Assembly (NCBI GenBank): GCA_905182745.1
Contig: CAJJCR010000006.1
Span: forward strand, 23,399-87,398
Length of the DNA: 64,000 nucleotides
Direction: 5' to 3'
Source: Bacteroidetes bacterium MED-G20
GTDB taxonomy: Bacteria; Bacteroidota; Bacteroidia; Flavobacteriales_D; Parvicellaceae
The notes beneath the pieces were generated by a model. The model saw nothing but the letters and a program-made list of their open reading frames with translations. It did not search any database and had not been told where the DNA came from. Shown piece by piece: positions 39,083 through 48,598 of this stretch (position 1 is its first letter; each line of letters starts with the position of its first letter). The position numbers and the translations under genes are program-made.

Positions 39083-40710
39083 TAAAACATTCTTCCCGAA
39101 ATTAGTAATGCCATTGACAATTGTAATTTGTAATCACTATAAATTTTTACAGATTGCTGATTGTCAAAATCTGAAGTACCTGCTGTAACGAGAAGAATCA
39201 CAAACTTGGTTTGGTTTAAATTATCTACGCAAGATTCATCACAACCGAGCAATGTTACTTTTTGTTCTGAATCTTCAATAACCTTTCCATTAGCATCCAA
39301 AGTTGCCGATTGAAGAACTAATTCCCCATCGGCAATAGAAGACAATAAATTCATATTGCTATCTAACAACTCTAAAGTAAAATTAACCTCTACTGGCCAT
39401 CCATTGGTAGTAGAAAATTTAATTACAGCTGAATCAATGTCAGTTTCTGAGCTAAATAATTCATCTACTTTAAAATCAAAAGGAATAGTATCTCCCATCA
39501 CCCAGCCGCCTGCATATCCTTCTAGAGGAAGAGTGATTTCAGTAGATACAGAAATCTTACTAGAACTTGAAATAAAATTATTGTTGGTAATTGTTGAATC
39601 AGCATTTACCACCACCACCGGATTACTAACAATACTTTTTGGAGTTGAATTAATTAACTCGTTGATAGTACTATTGGTTGCGTCCATAGTAATAATGGAT
39701 GTTACAGAATCTCCTTGATTGGAGGGCTGCTCAATAGTTGGAAAATAAAATGGTGCTGGCTGAAGATTGCCAGCTGCAGCCGAATCATATAATACATCTC
39801 CAAGAAAAACTCCTTGAAGGTCTTCATAATACATAGATTGCATTCCCATATTGGCAGTAAAACCAAAACTATTTTGGATAGTGTGCTCAATTTTTGGATT
39901 AGTAAGTAAAAACTGTACCGCAGATTCTGAGTTACTAAATATATCTATCTCTAATGGAATGGAGCCTAAATCAAATTGCTGGTATTTAATGTCGCCCAAA
40001 ATAGTAGAAAACTCTAAATTATCCATTGAAAATGAAAAAGTAAGATCATCAGTAGTATTAATTGGGCTACCTGAGCCATTAATAGTAACGTCCAAATAGA
40101 CCACCATCTCATTATATCCAATATTCCCTTTAGTTAAATCAAAAATATAGTTGCTAAGATTTGCTTGAGTAACTGCTGGATTATTAGCAGGTGCTGTTAA
40201 AATATCTGAAAAATACCCACCTTGATCATCCACCAATGATGGAATGGTAATACTAACAACCACCTGATGACTTAAATTATTGACAATATCAATAGTTAAA
40301 ATTCCTTGAGAAAACTCAATGGAAGTTAATTCCTCGCCAGACGGGAAAGTAAAGGTATTTACATTAGTATCTCCGTAGCTAATGGAATTATTAAGTGAGG
40401 GTAAATTTTGTGTTGCTGGATTAACAGAAATACTAAAACTTTGTTCTGGAATCTCAACTATTTCAGAAGCGTTTATCGAAGTTGGGGGAGTAACATAAGC
40501 CAAGAACAACTCTCCATCTGTCCCTGTGCTAATAATATCTCCAGTGTCTCTTTCTAACATATCCTCTACATCAATCTCTGCACTTACTAGAGGGATTGCA
40601 ACATGGTGATAGGTTTGAAGGGAGGATAAATCTACTTGATCACTTTTCTTACAAGAAGCAAAAATTAATGCGAAAAAAAGAAAATAAAGTAATTTTTTTA
40701 GTCTTTTCAT
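39082..40710 (-). CDS. Lipoprotein of unknown function paired with the DUF5723 barrel
   Basis: A 542-residue SPII lipoprotein (FFALIFASCKK, Cys near 20). The mature chain is almost all beta strands and turns with many Asn/Ser/Thr and no catalytic motif, like Bacteroidota surface-associated lipoproteins. It overlaps the DUF5723 gene by 1 nt. The pair may form an outer-membrane assembly (lipoprotein plus barrel); this is inference from the arrangement. Confidence 0.65.
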   Translation of the reverse strand: MKRLKKLLYFLFFALIFASCKKSDQVDLSSLQTYHHVAIPLVSAEIDVEDMLERDTGDIISTGTDGELFLAYVTPPTSINASEIVEIPEQSFSISVNPATQNLPSLNNSISYGDTNVNTFTFPSGEELTSIEFSQGILTIDIVNNLSHQVVVSITIPSLVDDQGGYFSDILTAPANNPAVTQANLSNYIFDLTKGNIGYNEMVVYLDVTINGSGSPINTTDDLTFSFSMDNLEFSTILGDIKYQQFDLGSIPLEIDIFSNSESAVQFLLTNPKIEHTIQNSFGFTANMGMQSMYYEDLQGVFLGDVLYDSAAAGNLQPAPFYFPTIEQPSNQGDSVTSIITMDATNSTINELINSTPKSIVSNPVVVVNADSTITNNNFISSSSKISVSTEITLPLEGYAGGWVMGDTIPFDFKVDELFSSETDIDSAVIKFSTTNGWPVEVNFTLELLDSNMNLLSSIADGELVLQSATLDANGKVIEDSEQKVTLLGCDESCVDNLNQTKFVILLVTAGTSDFDNQQSVKIYSDYKLQLSMALLISGRMF

Positions 40711-40787
40711 TAGTTAAATATGAGGCTAAGTTAAAGAAATTACCACAATTAAATAAAAAAATACAAATCTTCTTGGTTAAACTGTAA

Positions 40788-40795
40788 TAGTTTTG
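40788..40795 (+). promoter_or_regulatory. Possible -7 box of the EamA gene
   Basis: TAGTTTTG matches TAnnTTTG, 59 nt before the TTG start. No -33 box at normal spacing was found, so this is weak. Confidence 0.25.
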
Positions 40796-40854
40796 AATGC
40801 CTGATAAAATTTATAAAGTAAAATCATAGATTTATAAAGCGTAAAAAATAAGAA

Positions 40855-41766
40855 TTGATTAAAAAATACAAAAACCACCTTATACTCCACTTCACTATAT
40901 TAATTTGGGGATTCACTGGCATAATTGGGAAAATTTTAGGATTAAGCGGGCTCTCAACTAGCGAGGTTGTGTTCTGGAGAATGCTCATTGCGTGGATTAC
41001 TCTTCTACTCTATCTTCTTATTAAAAAACAAAGCATTATAGTTTCCAAAAAAACACTTTTCAAGCTTCTTGGAAATGGAGTTTTAATTGCATTTCATTGG
41101 TATTGCTTTTTTGAAGCAATTGCACTTTCAAATGTATCTATTGCCTTAGTTTTTATGTCAACTACAGCATTTTTCACATCCTTTGCAGAGTGGGTTGTTT
41201 ACAGAAAAGGGATTGATTATAAAGAATTATTTACAGGTGTTTTAGTAATTATTGGCGTTTCCATAATTGTCAATGATTTAAATTTTGAAAACCACCCTGA
41301 CTATTTAAAAGCAATTTTTCTAGCATTAATTTCCGCTTTTTTAGCTGCTTTTTTTTCTGTCATAAATAGTGTACTTGTTAAAGAAAATGACTCTGCTATT
41401 ATTTCTTTTTATGAACTTATGGGTGGGTTTTGGGTGATAAGTATTTTGTTTTTTTTAAATGGAGACATTGTCTTAGAACAACTTTCACTAAATACCCTTC
41501 AATTTTTTTGGTTGATGGTTTTAGGCATTATTTGTACTTCTTTTGCATTCCTTCTTGGAGTTTACGTCATGAAGTTTATAAAACCATATACAGTAAATTT
41601 GTCTGTCAACTTAGAGCCTATCTACGCAATAATATTTGCACTTTTAATTTTTAAAAATTCTGAAGTAATGAGCCTAAACTTTTATCTAGGCTCAATGATT
41701 GTCGTAGGATCTATACTACTAAATGCTTTGTTTAAAAAAACAAAAAAGCCACAAAAAGTGGCTTAA
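40855..41766 (+). CDS. EamA-family transporter (DMT superfamily)
   Basis: Inner-membrane drug/metabolite transporter, 303 residues with ten hydrophobic helices and the internal EamA duplication (residues about 5-140 and 150-290). Typical segments are LILHFTILIWGFTGIIGKI and FWRMLIAWITLLLYLL. A TTG start is used; no ATG is available before the first helix. Substrate unknown. The Lys-rich C-terminus (KKTKKPQKVA) is encoded by the strand opposite the terminator of the convergent superoxide dismutase gene. Confidence 0.88.
   Translation: MIKKYKNHLILHFTILIWGFTGIIGKILGLSGLSTSEVVFWRMLIAWITLLLYLLIKKQSIIVSKKTLFKLLGNGVLIAFHWYCFFEAIALSNVSIALVFMSTTAFFTSFAEWVVYRKGIDYKELFTGVLVIIGVSIIVNDLNFENHPDYLKAIFLALISAFLAAFFSVINSVLVKENDSAIISFYELMGGFWVISILFFLNGDIVLEQLSLNTLQFFWLMVLGIICTSFAFLLGVYVMKFIKPYTVNLSVNLEPIYAIIFALLIFKNSEVMSLNFYLGSMIVVGSILLNALFKKTKKPQKVA
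41734..41764 (-). terminator. Terminator of superoxide dismutase, inside the EamA coding end
   Basis: AAGCCAC/GTGGCTT form a 7-bp stem with a 5-nt loop. On the minus strand it is followed by TTTTGTTTTTTT, about 26 nt past the superoxide dismutase stop. On the plus strand it is followed only by a weak AATTTTT, so minus-strand use is favoured, though it may be bidirectional. Confidence 0.75.
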
Positions 41767-41789
41767 TTTTTCTATATTAATTTGGTTAA

Positions 41790-42392
41790 TTAATGAGCAT
41801 ATTTGTTTTGAACTTCTTCCCAGTTAACAACCTTGAAAAATGCTTCAATATAATCTGGTCTTCTGTTCTGGTAATTTAAGTAATAAGCGTGTTCCCAAAC
41901 GTCAATTCCTAATATTGGAGTGCCATCACATCCCACACCTGGCATAAGTGGATTGTCTTGATTTGGGGTAGAACAAACTTCTAGTTTGCCGTCGCTGTTA
42001 GCACATAACCAAGCCCATCCTGAACCAAATTGTGTAGCTGCTGCCTTTGAAAACGAATCCTTAAAGTTTTCAAAAGAACCAAAGTCTCTATCAATTGCTT
42101 CAGCTAAAGACCCTGAGGGTGTTCCCCCACCATTAGGTGACATTACTTTCCAAAAAAGTGAGTGATTGTAAAATCCACCGCCATTATTTCTTAAAGCTCC
42201 GTTTGACATATCTAGATTAGTCATCAGTTCTTCAATTGATTTATCAGAATGATCGGTTCCTTCAAGGGCAGCGTTAAGCTTTGCTGTATATCCAGCATGA
42301 TGTTTTCCATGATGTATTTCCATTGTCTTGTGGTCAATGTGTGGCTCTAGAGCGTCATGGCTGTAGTTTAATTGTGGTAACTCGAAAGGCAT
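41790..42392 (-). CDS. Superoxide dismutase (Fe/Mn family)
   Basis: Detoxifies superoxide. The 200 residues have the normal ligand set: His in [11 protein letters not shown], His in [13 protein letters not shown] near 73-81, Asp in [16 protein letters not shown] near 163, with the His of WEHAYY. The metal, Fe or Mn, cannot be assigned safely. A single gene with its terminator inside the convergent EamA coding region. Confidence 0.94.
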   Translation of the reverse strand: MPFELPQLNYSHDALEPHIDHKTMEIHHGKHHAGYTAKLNAALEGTDHSDKSIEELMTNLDMSNGALRNNGGGFYNHSLFWKVMSPNGGGTPSGSLAEAIDRDFGSFENFKDSFSKAAATQFGSGWAWLCANSDGKLEVCSTPNQDNPLMPGVGCDGTPILGIDVWEHAYYLNYQNRRPDYIEAFFKVVNWEEVQNKYAH

Positions 42393-42451
42393 AGTAATTA
42401 GATTTTAGTTCGTTAATATTTAATGATCCCAAAGCTATTGAAAATTTGGTT

Positions 42452-42459
42452 TAAATTTG
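42452..42459 (+). promoter_or_regulatory. -7 box of tadA, deciding its start
   Basis: TAAATTTG matches TAnnTTTG. It covers the upstream TTG candidate at 42457, so translation most likely starts at the ATG 42475 rather than there. No good -33 box is seen. Confidence 0.4.
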
Positions 42460-42474
42460 AAAATAAACAGACAA

Positions 42475-42915
42475 ATGAACGTATACAGTGACGAATACTT
42501 TATGCGAATAGCTCTTAAGCAAGCTCAAATTGCTTTTGAAAATGAGGAAGTTCCAGTTGGTGCAGTAATAACTTATCACGATAAAGTAATTGCCAAAGGA
42601 CACAATCTTTGTGAAAAACTTATAGACTTTACTGCGCATGCTGAAATGCAAGTTTTAACTTCTGCAAGTAGTTATTTACAAAATAAATACCTCAACGAGT
42701 GTACATTATATGTGACTCTTGAGCCTTGTATTATGTGTGCTGGAGCTACTTTTTGGACAAGAATTGGAAGAATTGTATTTGGTGCATGCGATGAAAAAAG
42801 AGGATTTTTAAAATTATCAAAAAAAATTCTACATCCAAAAACATTAGTTACTGGTTCTGTGATGGAGAGTGAATGCAGCTTTTTACTTAAGTGTTTCTTT
42901 CAGCAAAAAAGATAG
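42475..42915 (+). CDS. tadA: tRNA-specific adenosine deaminase / nucleoside deaminase
   Basis: Zn-dependent deaminase expected to make inosine at tRNA-Arg position 34. The 146 residues show the His and catalytic Glu in HAEMQ near 55-59 and the paired Cys in EPCIMCAGA near 85-93; EEVPVGAVI near the N-terminus is typical of TadA/YfhC. A guanine-deaminase-like role is possible, but TadA fits best. The ATG start is supported by the -7 box position. Confidence 0.88.
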   Translation: MNVYSDEYFMRIALKQAQIAFENEEVPVGAVITYHDKVIAKGHNLCEKLIDFTAHAEMQVLTSASSYLQNKYLNECTLYVTLEPCIMCAGATFWTRIGRIVFGACDEKRGFLKLSKKILHPKTLVTGSVMESECSFLLKCFFQQKR

Positions 42916-42990
42916 TTTTTTAAGAACTTTAACATTAATAATTCCCTAATTGAAAAATTATTAAGTAATTTTAATTTAAAATATAAAAAT

Positions 42991-43404
42991 ATGTATCCAG
43001 CAGAAGTTGTAGCACCATTTATTGAAGAATTAACCTCCAAAGGTTTTAAGGAATTAACATCATCAGAAGAAGTTGACAACCACCTAAACTCTCCTTCAGG
43101 AACAAAACTAGTGGTAATAAACTCTGTATGTGGTTGTGCAGCTAGAAATGCAAGACCAGCAGCAAAAATGGCTGTGGAAAATGATATTAAACCTGACGAA
43201 ATCCTAACAGTTTTTGCAGGATTCCATAGCGAGGCTACCAACCAAGTAAGAAAATACTGTCTTCCTTATCCTCCATCGTCTCCTAGCATGGCGCTTTTTA
43301 AAGATGGAAAACTAGTTCATTTTATTGAGAGGCACCATATTGAAGGGAGACCAGCTGAAATGATTGCTGAGAATCTAACCGAAGCCTTTAATGAATTCTG
43401 CTAG
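42991..43404 (+). CDS. BrxA/BrxB family bacilliredoxin
   Basis: Thioredoxin-fold protein of 137 residues that in Bacillus removes bacillithiol from proteins. It carries the diagnostic CGC active site (NSVCGCAARNARPA, near 47-60) instead of CxxC, plus PYPPSSPSMALFKDG near 90. Function in Bacteroidota is inferred from the family. Its TAG stop shares the palindrome CTAG with that of the convergent gatC. Confidence 0.9.
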   Translation: MYPAEVVAPFIEELTSKGFKELTSSEEVDNHLNSPSGTKLVVINSVCGCAARNARPAAKMAVENDIKPDEILTVFAGFHSEATNQVRKYCLPYPPSSPSMALFKDGKLVHFIERHHIEGRPAEMIAENLTEAFNEFC

Positions 43405-43694
43405 TTTTTGTCCAAAACCTTAGGAAGTTTAAAATAAGTACTGTCTTTGACAGGGCTATTGGCCAGGGCTTTTCCTTGATCTAAAACACCCCCTAGTTTG
43501 TCTTCTCGCCAATTGTTTATTTCTTCGTTCATGTGAATCAGTGGCTCTATACCATCTGTTTCAAGCTCGTTTAATTGATTAATGAAATTTACCATTTTAG
43601 AAAGATCTTCAGAAATAAGTTCTGCTTCTTCGTTGTTAAACTTTAGCTTAGATAAGCTAGAAAGTTTGATTATAACTTCTTTGTTAATTTTCAC
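43401..43694 (-). CDS. gatC: Aspartyl/glutamyl-tRNA amidotransferase subunit C
   Basis: Small subunit of the GatCAB complex that converts Glu-tRNA-Gln (and Asp-tRNA-Asn) by amidation. The 97 residues match GatC: LSSLSKLKFNNEEAELI near the N-terminus and the conserved WREDKLGG-like segment near 59. gatA is about 9 kb away at 52693 and gatB is not in the window. It overlaps plsC by 11 nt. Confidence 0.9.
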   Translation of the reverse strand: MKINKEVIIKLSSLSKLKFNNEEAELISEDLSKMVNFINQLNELETDGIEPLIHMNEEINNWREDKLGGVLDQGKALANSPVKDSTYFKLPKVLDKN

Positions 43695-44422
43695 TTTTTA
43701 ATTCTTTATTAATCATCTGAAATGTTTGCTCTCTCAAATTTACTAAATCTTTGCGATTTAAATTGTCTACAGAAATATAATCATGTACAACAACTTTAGC
43801 CATTCCTGGTTTGGTATTTCCAGAAAGGTCTTTATGGTCTTTAAATAAGTCATAGTTGTTTTTAAATGTTATAGGTAGAATTGGACAATTTGTGTCAATA
43901 GCCAATTGGAAAGCCCCATTTTTAAATCTTCTCATTTCGGTTTCTGAGTTTTCCCACCCTCCCTCAGGGAAGATGATTATACTCCTTCCTTTTTTTATTT
44001 CCTTTTTTCTCTAAAACTAAACATTCTGCTGCTCGAGTCTTACTGTCTCTGTAAACAGGAATATCAATACCTCTTTTAAAAAACATATTTATCACAGGCC
44101 ATTTTAATATTTCTGACTTTCCAAGAAAAGCAAAGTCTTGATCAATGATTTGGTACATTAATAAAATATCTAAGTAAGACTTATGGTTGGCGCAAATTAT
44201 ATAATTTTTCTGAAGATCTAATTTGGATAAAAAAACAGTTTCTAATTTCACGCCTGCTAAAAAGGACATCCACTTCGACCAAAAAAATTTAATTGCTTTT
44301 GCGTTTTTATATTTATTTTCACCTCTAATAAGCAAAAAAATTGGCGCCCAAAGTGTAATGCAAAAAACAACATAGACAAACCCAATATATAGAAAGAAGG
44401 AAAAGGATAAAAATTTTTTCAT
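43684..44422 (-). CDS. 1-acyl-sn-glycerol-3-phosphate acyltransferase (frameshifted)
   Basis: PlsC-family acyltransferase of membrane phospholipid synthesis. A hydrophobic N-terminus is followed by CANHKSYLD (NHxxxxD catalytic motif) near 77-85. The frame breaks near 43990 in a run of seven A. Deleting one A restores IIIFPEGG and then MRRFKNGAFQLAID. The repaired length is 245, with the EGT-like third motif as PEGGWEN. The stop lies inside gatC, an 11-nt overlap. Confidence 0.85.
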
Positions 44423-44477
44423 TTATACAAATACTATCTTTAAAATGTATCACATAAAATTATATTATTTTTAAGTC

Positions 44478-44485
44478 TAAATTTG
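44478..44485 (+). promoter_or_regulatory. Probable -7 box of trpS
   Basis: TAAATTTG matches TAnnTTTG, 22 nt before the trpS ATG, in the divergent gap with plsC. No clear -33 box. Confidence 0.4.
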
Positions 44486-44507
44486 TATAAATTGAATATT
44501 AAATAGA

Positions 44508-45485
44508 ATGGCAAGAATTTTAACCGGGGTTCAAAGTACTGGAAGACCTCATATGGGAAACATATTAGGAGCAATTATTCCTGCCATCGAGCTTGCTAAT
44601 AATCCAGTAAATGATTCATTTCTTTTTATTGCAGACTTGCACTCTTTAACACAGATAAAGAATCCAAAACAACTAAAAGAAAATACTTTACAAGTGGCAG
44701 CAACTTGGTTGGCTTGCGGCCTTAATCCAGAAAAAACCACTTTTTATAGACAATCAGATGTTCCTCAATGTACCGAACTGTCTTGGTACTTAAACTGTTT
44801 TTTTCCATATCAAAGATTGAAACTTGCCCATTCTTTCAAAGACAAATCCGATAGACTAGAAGACGTGAATTCTGGATTATTTGCTTATCCAATGTTAATG
44901 GCTTCAGATATTTTACTTTACGATGCTGATTATGTCCCTGTTGGTAAAGATCAATTACAGCATTTGGAAATGACTAGGGATGTAGCTTCAAGAATCAATC
45001 ATAAGTATGGCGAAGTATTTATAATTCCAGAAGCTAAACTGCAAAAAGATGCTCAATTAATTCCCGGAACAGATGGGGAAAAAATGAGTAAGTCGAGGGA
45101 AAACACCATAGATGTCTTTGAAAACGAAAAATCTATAAAAAAAATAATTAATAAAAATATTATTACTGATAATTCTCCACTAGAGGCATCAAAAGATCCT
45201 AATAATTCTACAGTCTTTCATTTATACAATTTAATTGTATCCAGTGAAAAAAGTAGTAAAATGGCAGAAAACCTAAAGGCAGGAGGCTATGGGTGGGGTC
45301 ATGCTAAAAAAGAATTAATTGAGGAATTGGTTAAGTCTTTTGCATCACAAAGAGAAAAATTCAATCACTATATAAACCATCCTCAAGAAGTAGAAGATGT
45401 TTTACAAAAGGGAGCTCTAAAAGCAAAAAAGGTGGCAGATGCCACCTTAAATAGAATTAGAGAAAGTCTAGGATATAATTCTTAA
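44508..45485 (+). CDS. trpS: Tryptophanyl-tRNA synthetase
   Basis: Class I synthetase, 325 residues. The HIGH-type signature is GRPHMGN near 13-19 and the KMSKS loop is GEKMSKSREN near 191-200; the whole Rossmann core (PVGKDQLQHLEMTRD) is present. The last codons, encoding KAKKVADATLN, form a strong hairpin on the other strand used as the terminator of the convergent aldehyde dehydrogenase gene. Its stop overlaps that gene by 4 nt. Confidence 0.95.
   Translation: MARILTGVQSTGRPHMGNILGAIIPAIELANNPVNDSFLFIADLHSLTQIKNPKQLKENTLQVAATWLACGLNPEKTTFYRQSDVPQCTELSWYLNCFFPYQRLKLAHSFKDKSDRLEDVNSGLFAYPMLMASDILLYDADYVPVGKDQLQHLEMTRDVASRINHKYGEVFIIPEAKLQKDAQLIPGTDGEKMSKSRENTIDVFENEKSIKKIINKNIITDNSPLEASKDPNNSTVFHLYNLIVSSEKSSKMAENLKAGGYGWGHAKKELIEELVKSFASQREKFNHYINHPQEVEDVLQKGALKAKKVADATLNRIRESLGYNS
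45421..45448 (-). terminator. Terminator of the aldehyde dehydrogenase gene, inside trpS
   Basis: A perfect 9-bp stem (AAGGTGGCA/TGCCACCTT) with a 2-nt loop. On the minus strand it is followed by TTTTGCTTTT, starting about 34 nt past the aldehyde dehydrogenase stop. The plus-strand side has only TTAAA. It lies wholly within the trpS coding sequence. Confidence 0.75.
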
Positions 45486-47044
45486 AGCTCAAATTTAATT
45501 CCTTGAGCCAAAGGCAGAGAAGTTCCCCAATTAATGGTATTTGTTTGTCTTCTCATGTAGATTTTCCAAGCATCTGAACCAGATTCTCTTCCTCCACCAG
45601 TTTCCTTTTCTCCGCCGAATGCACCTCCAATTTCAGCACCAGAAGTTCCAATATTTACATTTGCAATTCCACAATCAGACCCTTGATGTGATAAAAATGT
45701 TTCTTGTTCTCTCATGTCACTAGTCATAATTGCTGATGAAAGACCCTGAGGAACATCATTCTGAATAGCTATTGCTTGATTAACATCTCCACTATATTTA
45801 ATTAAATATAATATAGGGGCAAATGTCTCGTGTTGTACTATTTTAAAACTGTTTTCTGCTTCAATAATCACTGGCTTTACATAGCAATCGCTTTCATACC
45901 CTGCTCCACTTAACTGGCCACCTTCAGCCACAACATTTCCTCCTTCCAACTTTGCTGCTATAATAGCATCTAAATACATCTTTACAGCATCTTGATCGAT
46001 TAAGGGCCCAACGTGATTGGACTCGTCTAACGGATCTCCAATCCTTAGCTGATTATAAGCGTTGACCATAGCTGTTTTAACGTTTTGATAAATATCTTCA
46101 TGAATTATTAATCTTCTTGTTGAAGTACACCTTTGACCAGTAGTTCCTACCGCACCAAAAACTAGTGCTGGAATAACCATTTTAAGATCAGCATTCGGGG
46201 TTAATATAACTGCATTATTTCCACCAAGTTCTAATAGTGACTTTCCTAATCTTTTTCCAACTACTTCTCCAACTGATTTTCCCATTCTTGTGGATCCAGT
46301 TGCAGAAACTAATGGAATTCTTTTATCAGCAGACATAAGCTTTCCTATATTTGCATCTCCAATTACTATTGTACATATTCCTTTATGAAGATTATTTTTG
46401 TCTAATACTTCTGCTATTATTTTTTGGCAAGCTACACCACATAAAGGAGCCTTTTCAGAAGGTTTCCAAATACAAACATCTCCACATATCCAAGCCAAAG
46501 CAGTATTCCATGCCCAAACTGCAACAGGAAAATTAAAGGCTGAAATTATACCTACAATTCCTAGAGGATGGTACTGCTCATACATTCTATGCATTGGTCT
46601 TTCTGAATGCATAGTTAGTCCATGTAATTGCCTTGACAAACCAACTGCAAAATCACATATATCAATCATTTCTTGGACTTCTCCCAGCCCTTCTTGAAAG
46701 GACTTTCCCATTTCATAAGAAACAAGTGCACCTAATGCTTCTTTCTTTGACCTTAATGCCTCTCCAAATTGTCTGACAACTTCACCTCTTTGTGGTGCTG
46801 GCATCATTCTCCAATGAGAAAATGCATCTAAACCTGCATCTATACACTTTTGATAATCTTGTTCAGTTGCACAAACAACACTGCCTATTTCTTGTCCATC
46901 TACTGGGGAGACAGAAATAATTGTATCTCCTGATGTTTTTAACCAGTCTCCACCAATTGCAGCTCCATAATTTTTGCTTTCTATGCCTAAAGAATTTAAT
47001 ATTTTTTTAATGTCCATATGTATTTGTTGTTTTAAGAGACTCAA
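45482..47044 (-). CDS. Aldehyde dehydrogenase, ALDH7 (amino-adipate semialdehyde type)
   Basis: NAD-dependent aldehyde dehydrogenase of the ALDH7/antiquitin type, likely oxidising alpha-aminoadipate semialdehyde (piperideine carboxylate) in lysine degradation. The catalytic Cys is in GTTGQRCTSTRR near 301 and the Glu in LELGGNN near 267; the C-terminal GGEKETGGGRESGSDAWK is diagnostic of the group. The start MDIKKILNSLG (ATG at 47017) fits the family better than the upstream one. It is a single gene in convergent overlap with trpS. Confidence 0.88.
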   Translation of the reverse strand: MSLLKQQIHMDIKKILNSLGIESKNYGAAIGGDWLKTSGDTIISVSPVDGQEIGSVVCATEQDYQKCIDAGLDAFSHWRMMPAPQRGEVVRQFGEALRSKKEALGALVSYEMGKSFQEGLGEVQEMIDICDFAVGLSRQLHGLTMHSERPMHRMYEQYHPLGIVGIISAFNFPVAVWAWNTALAWICGDVCIWKPSEKAPLCGVACQKIIAEVLDKNNLHKGICTIVIGDANIGKLMSADKRIPLVSATGSTRMGKSVGEVVGKRLGKSLLELGGNNAVILTPNADLKMVIPALVFGAVGTTGQRCTSTRRLIIHEDIYQNVKTAMVNAYNQLRIGDPLDESNHVGPLIDQDAVKMYLDAIIAAKLEGGNVVAEGGQLSGAGYESDCYVKPVIIEAENSFKIVQHETFAPILYLIKYSGDVNQAIAIQNDVPQGLSSAIMTSDMREQETFLSHQGSDCGIANVNIGTSGAEIGGAFGGEKETGGGRESGSDAWKIYMRRQTNTINWGTSLPLAQGIKFEL

Positions 47045-47083
47045 AAGTACTAAGTATTGTCTTTAAATGCATTACTAAATGAA

Positions 47084-48598
47084 TTATTTTGAGGATGGCA
47101 AGGTTATCTCAACTACGGTTCCAATCCCCTTTTTGCTAGATGAAATATAAATTTTACCATTGTGGTGTCCTTCAACAATTCTTTTAGCCAATGACAATCC
47201 TAATCCCCACCCTCTATCTTTAGTAGTATATCCAGGTTGAAAAATTGTTTTTTGGATAGATGAAGGAATTCCTTTACCGTTGTCTTTAACTTTTATTACA
47301 ATACTATTTTGTTGCTTTTCAATATTTATATAGATGTTGCCATTTCCTTCCATTGCATCTGCAGCATTTTTTATAATATTTTCAATCACCCAGCTAAATA
47401 ATGGCGCATTAATTGAGGCATGAAGTGGCTGGTTAATAAATTCCATATTTAATTCTACTGTCTTAGGAATTCTTTTTTTCATGTATGAAATATAATTGTT
47501 AAAGAATTCTACTAAATCAGTTTCAGTAATCTCAACGGAGGATCCTATTTTAGAAAATCGCTCACTTACTACTGTTAATCTTTCAATATCTTTTTCCATT
47601 TCAATTAAAGCTTCTGAATTTTCGTAACCGCTTTCTTTTAAAAGTGTAATCCAACCATACAATGAAGATAAAGGAGTCCCAAGCTGATGAGCAGTTTCTT
47701 TGGCCATTCCTGCCCAGACTTGATTTTGTTCAGAGCGCCTGAAGGAGGAAAAAGAAAGGTAAGAGACAAGCAAAAAAAGAGCAACTATTATAAGAGTAAG
47801 TAAAGGAAAATATTGCAACTGAAACAATATTTTAGAATTGCTGTAGTAAATAACGCCATTATCATTATTACCCAAGTATATTTCTACTGGATTATTGTCT
47901 TGAGACATTTTTTGAATAAAAAAATCCATTTCCATTCTTTTCATTTCTTTATTAATGACATTTGAAGCAATTAAAGAGTCTCCACTTTGGCTCCAAAAAA
48001 CTACTGGTAATTGAGCAATATTATTCATTATTTCTTGTGAGAATGAATTAACTAATGAATCGCGTTGAGACTGAAGTTGAAAATATTTTGAGGAATTAGA
48101 GTAAAATATTTTTTGTACTCTATTTTGATAATAATTAAATTCAATAGGTGTATTTTGAGAACTCCATTTTAAGGTAATAGAATCTGATATGTCTTGTCTT
48201 TTCTTTGAATCACTTATATCTAATAAATCAATGTTTTTATGTGAAATATAAATTCCATTATTATCCGTAAGTATAAGAGGAATATTGTCATTGTTTTGAA
48301 TGATTTCCAAAGCAAGTCCAAAATCATTTAAAGACTTTTGAAATTCTTTAGTTGCCCTAGCCCATAAATAAACATTATTAGTTTCATTTTGTGACAACTC
48401 CTGAAAAGCAATATTTGTAAGTCTGACCAACTCTGCTTTCTTTTTAACTGCTTCACTCCAAAAACGAATTTTTTCTAACTCAGATTCTTTAACGTTAGAA
48501 ACTAAAATAGAAGTCAACCAAAATATAATCCCAATTATCAAAATACCAGATAGCAGTAATATTTTTTTCCATCGTTGTTTTTTTGAATACAGCTTCAT
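47084..48598 (-). CDS. Membrane sensor histidine kinase (orphan)
   Basis: A two-TM sensor kinase of 504 residues: TM1 near 13-33, a periplasmic sensor of about 220 residues, TM2 near 254-276, then the H-box AKETAHQLGTPLSSLYGW with phospho-acceptor His near 304, an N box ENIIKNAADAMEGNG, G1 DNGKGIP and G2 GWGLGLSLAKRI. All kinase boxes are intact. No response regulator lies next to it, so the partner is elsewhere. Stimulus unknown. Confidence 0.88.
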   Translation of the reverse strand: MKLYSKKQRWKKILLLSGILIIGIIFWLTSILVSNVKESELEKIRFWSEAVKKKAELVRLTNIAFQELSQNETNNVYLWARATKEFQKSLNDFGLALEIIQNNDNIPLILTDNNGIYISHKNIDLLDISDSKKRQDISDSITLKWSSQNTPIEFNYYQNRVQKIFYSNSSKYFQLQSQRDSLVNSFSQEIMNNIAQLPVVFWSQSGDSLIASNVINKEMKRMEMDFFIQKMSQDNNPVEIYLGNNDNGVIYYSNSKILFQLQYFPLLTLIIVALFLLVSYLSFSSFRRSEQNQVWAGMAKETAHQLGTPLSSLYGWITLLKESGYENSEALIEMEKDIERLTVVSERFSKIGSSVEITETDLVEFFNNYISYMKKRIPKTVELNMEFINQPLHASINAPLFSWVIENIIKNAADAMEGNGNIYINIEKQQNSIVIKVKDNGKGIPSSIQKTIFQPGYTTKDRGWGLGLSLAKRIVEGHHNGKIYISSSKKGIGTVVEITLPSSK

